DNA from: Gammaproteobacteria bacterium
Lineage (GTDB): Bacteria; Pseudomonadota; Gammaproteobacteria; DSM-16500
Direction: 5' to 3'
DNA: 7,160 nucleotides
NCBI GenBank assembly: GCA_004322325.1
Contig: SCTP01000180.1
Location: forward strand, 1 to 7,160
The notes under the pieces are model-generated. The model saw only the letters and a program-made list of their open reading frames with translations. It was not told the DNA's origin and did not search any database. The position numbers were made by a program, and so were the translations under genes. Below are positions 5,291 to 7,160 of this stretch, in pieces. Numbering within the stretch: the stretch's first letter is position 1; each line of letters opens with the position of its first letter.

Positions 5291-7160
5291 ATGGATATTT
5301 TTCAGCACATTCAGGCCGATACCCTTGTCTTAACACCCAACCGCCGACTCTCGGCTGTACTGCATAAGCGATATCAAGCCTACCAATTGGCGCAATCCTC
5401 TCACTATTGGAAAACACCCACTATTTTACCAATCGCCAGTTGGCTGGAGCGTCTTTTTTATGATTATATTAGTGAGCAATTTTCTCGCTCACCCCTACTT
5501 TTAAATACCATTCAAGAACCTTTTTTATGGGAAAAAATCGTCTTAACGACGACGGAAAGCGATCATTTACTTCAAGCGGCTGAAACCGCACACACTGCTA
5601 AATCTGCCTGGGGCCTCCTAAAGCAATGGCAAGTTGATATTCATCATCCGATTTTTGAAAGTACGGAAGATTATCTCGCTTTCCAACGATGGGCTCAGCA
5701 ATTTCAACAACTCTGCCACGATCAACATTGGATAGATGCAACTGCACTACCTGATTTTATCGCCGCCAAAATACAAGCGGGTGATATCATTCCCCCACCA
5801 CATATTGTATTGATCGGCTTTACTGAATTATCGCCCGTATTAAAACATTTATTTTCTTTCTGCCATGTCCAACAGATGACATTATGCGACTATCAGGCAG
5901 AATGCTCACGTATCAAGTTAGCAGATCAAGAAGAAGAAATTCTCACCCTCGCGCGTTGGGCTAAATCAATGTTAACGCAGCATCACAGCGCCACCATTGG
6001 CTGTGTTATTCCTGCTTTAGACAAAAAACGTGATCGTGTCATGCAAATTTTTTCGGACGTGTTTGAAGATAAAAGTTTATTTAATCTTTCAGCGGGTAAA
6101 AATTTACTACACTATCCTATTATTAATACTGCATTACAATTGCTAGCGTTATATAAAAAAAATATTTCAAGTGAAGTATTCAGTTATCTATTAGCTTCCC
6201 CTTTCTTAGGCGAAGCAGAAAGTGAGCGAACAAAACGTGCTAATCTGGATAGATTGTTACGGAAAAAAAATATTAATCAAGTGAATTTAAGAGAACACAA
6301 TCTGGAAGAAGACTGCCCTCAATTGGGGAAAAGAATCCAACAGTTTTTCCTGCTCATGGAAGAAAGCGAAAAAACAACATGTTATAGTGAATGGGCTAAG
6401 TTGTTCAATCAACTTTTATCTACGCTTGGTTGGCCAGGTGAAAGAAGTTTAAGTAGTGAAGAATACCAAATGGTAGAAAATTGGCTGGATATTCTTGCTG
6501 AATTTTCTTTATTAGATCAAATTGCACCGCCCGTTCATTTTCAACAAGCCCTGCAAGCCTTACATAAAATCGTGAGCAATACTATTTTCCAAGCGAAAAC
6601 ACCCGATGCGCCTGTACAAGTATTAGGTGTGTTAGAAGCAGCTGCCCTACCCTTTGATTATTTATGGGTCGCTGGGATGGATGATTTATCTTGGCCGCCG
6701 CAACCTAAACCTAATCCGTTTATTCCTAAATTATTGCAGCGTGAATTGCACATGCCACATGCAACGGCTGAGCGTGAATTAATGTTTTGCGAAACTTTAA
6801 CCAAACAATTTCAGCAAAGTGCTCAGCAAGTGATATTTAGTCATGCTGAAAAAAATGAAGAATTAGAATTACAAGCAAGCCCGTTAATTCGCAATATTCC
6901 ACTGATAGAGGTAAATCATCTTGAGTTACTACCTTATCAGTCACCCGGCGAGCGGATTTATTTAGCCAGAAAGACAGAATATCTGTTAGATGAGGTAGCG
7001 CCTCCTCAATTAGAAAATGAATCCATTCGCGGTGGCGTCAGTGTCATTAAACAACAAGCCTTATGCCCATTTAAAGCCTTTGCTGAATGGCGACTACACG
7101 CACATGAATTGGAAAAAACCTCTCCAGGATTACGGACAAAAGATCGAGGTAACATTGTTC
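5291..7160 (+). CDS. AddB-like PD-(D/E)XK nuclease-family 'probable DNA repair protein' (3' end beyond the window)
   Basis: The frame is open for 623 codons from the ATG at 5291 to the window edge. The sequence fits the 'probable DNA repair protein' family (TIGR03623, as I recall it) of beta- and gammaproteobacteria, related to AddB/RexB. Visible landmarks are LTPNRRLSAVL (14-24) where a helicase would have its Walker A; TPTILPIASWLERLF just after it; IVLIGFTEL (about 174-182); LGWPGERSL (about 385); VQVLGVLEA (442-450) with WVAGMDDLSWP (459-469), the counterpart of the C-terminal UvrD-type motifs; and QALCPFKAFAEWRL around C592, which opens the PD-(D/E)XK nuclease region and may supply an iron-sulfur Cys as in AddB. 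The catalytic acidic residues and Lys lie beyond the window. Without a P-loop it should not be an ATP-driven helicase itself; a partner or a nuclease-only role is inference. The ATG is the first start after the transporter stop. The only ribosome-site-like AGGA (5272-5275) is 15 bases away, so coupling to the transporter is likely. Confidence 0.88.
   Translation, partial: MDIFQHIQADTLVLTPNRRLSAVLHKRYQAYQLAQSSHYWKTPTILPIASWLERLFYDYISEQFSRSPLLLNTIQEPFLWEKIVLTTTESDHLLQAAETAHTAKSAWGLLKQWQVDIHHPIFESTEDYLAFQRWAQQFQQLCHDQHWIDATALPDFIAAKIQAGDIIPPPHIVLIGFTELSPVLKHLFSFCHVQQMTLCDYQAECSRIKLADQEEEILTLARWAKSMLTQHHSATIGCVIPALDKKRDRVMQIFSDVFEDKSLFNLSAGKNLLHYPIINTALQLLALYKKNISSEVFSYLLASPFLGEAESERTKRANLDRLLRKKNINQVNLREHNLEEDCPQLGKRIQQFFLLMEESEKTTCYSEWAKLFNQLLSTLGWPGERSLSSEEYQMVENWLDILAEFSLLDQIAPPVHFQQALQALHKIVSNTIFQAKTPDAPVQVLGVLEAAALPFDYLWVAGMDDLSWPPQPKPNPFIPKLLQRELHMPHATAERELMFCETLTKQFQQSAQQVIFSHAEKNEELELQASPLIRNIPLIEVNHLELLPYQSPGERIYLARKTEYLLDEVAPPQLENESIRGGVSVIKQQALCPFKAFAEWRLHAHELEKTSPGLRTKDRGNIV

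Noticed and set aside
1..7160. Search for CRISPR arrays, tRNA or rRNA genes, insertion sequences, attachment sites and toxin-antitoxin pairs
   Set aside because: No regularly spaced repeats, cloverleaf-like sequences, transposase motifs or terminal inverted repeats were seen; the window is filled by ordinary coding genes with short gaps.

Overview
The window looks like chromosomal DNA of a gammaproteobacterium with a moderately AT-rich genome. The basis is the Mfd protein, which follows the Escherichia coli protein as I remember it almost collinearly, down to its UvrA contacts, plus a DNA-repair protein of a type typical of beta- and gammaproteobacteria. The base composition and the plain, compact gene style would suit the Legionellales (Coxiella/Aquicella-like), but that placement is inference. 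I see no mobile elements, RNA genes, CRISPR arrays or phage genes.

Layout. Two genes lie on the minus strand at the left edge: the first 18 codons of a glycerophosphodiester phosphodiesterase (1-54), preceded with a 3-base gap by a small exported protein of unknown function (58-744). Between this pair and the plus-strand genes is a short divergent promoter region (745-840). Its two candidate sigma70 promoters face away from each other with overlapping -10 boxes, and a small inverted repeat sits where it could affect both. On the plus strand follow mfd (841-4266, transcription-repair coupling factor, complete), a 10-TM EamA/DMT-family transporter (4343-5278) and, 12 bases on, the first 623 codons of an AddB-like PD-(D/E)XK nuclease-family 'probable DNA repair protein' (5291 to the window end).

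How the genes relate. The minus-strand pair is probably one transcription unit concerned with the envelope or phosphodiester scavenging. On the plus strand, Mfd recognises stalled RNA polymerase and hands lesions to UvrA. The AddB-like protein is a second, poorly characterised DNA-processing factor. The transporter between them is probably co-transcribed with the nuclease gene and has no evident functional link to repair. All intergenic gaps are under 100 bases, so no long stretch lacks a gene.

Nothing here amounts to a clearly new multi-gene system. The least understood items are the exported protein, the AddB-like nuclease protein and the shared divergent promoter.
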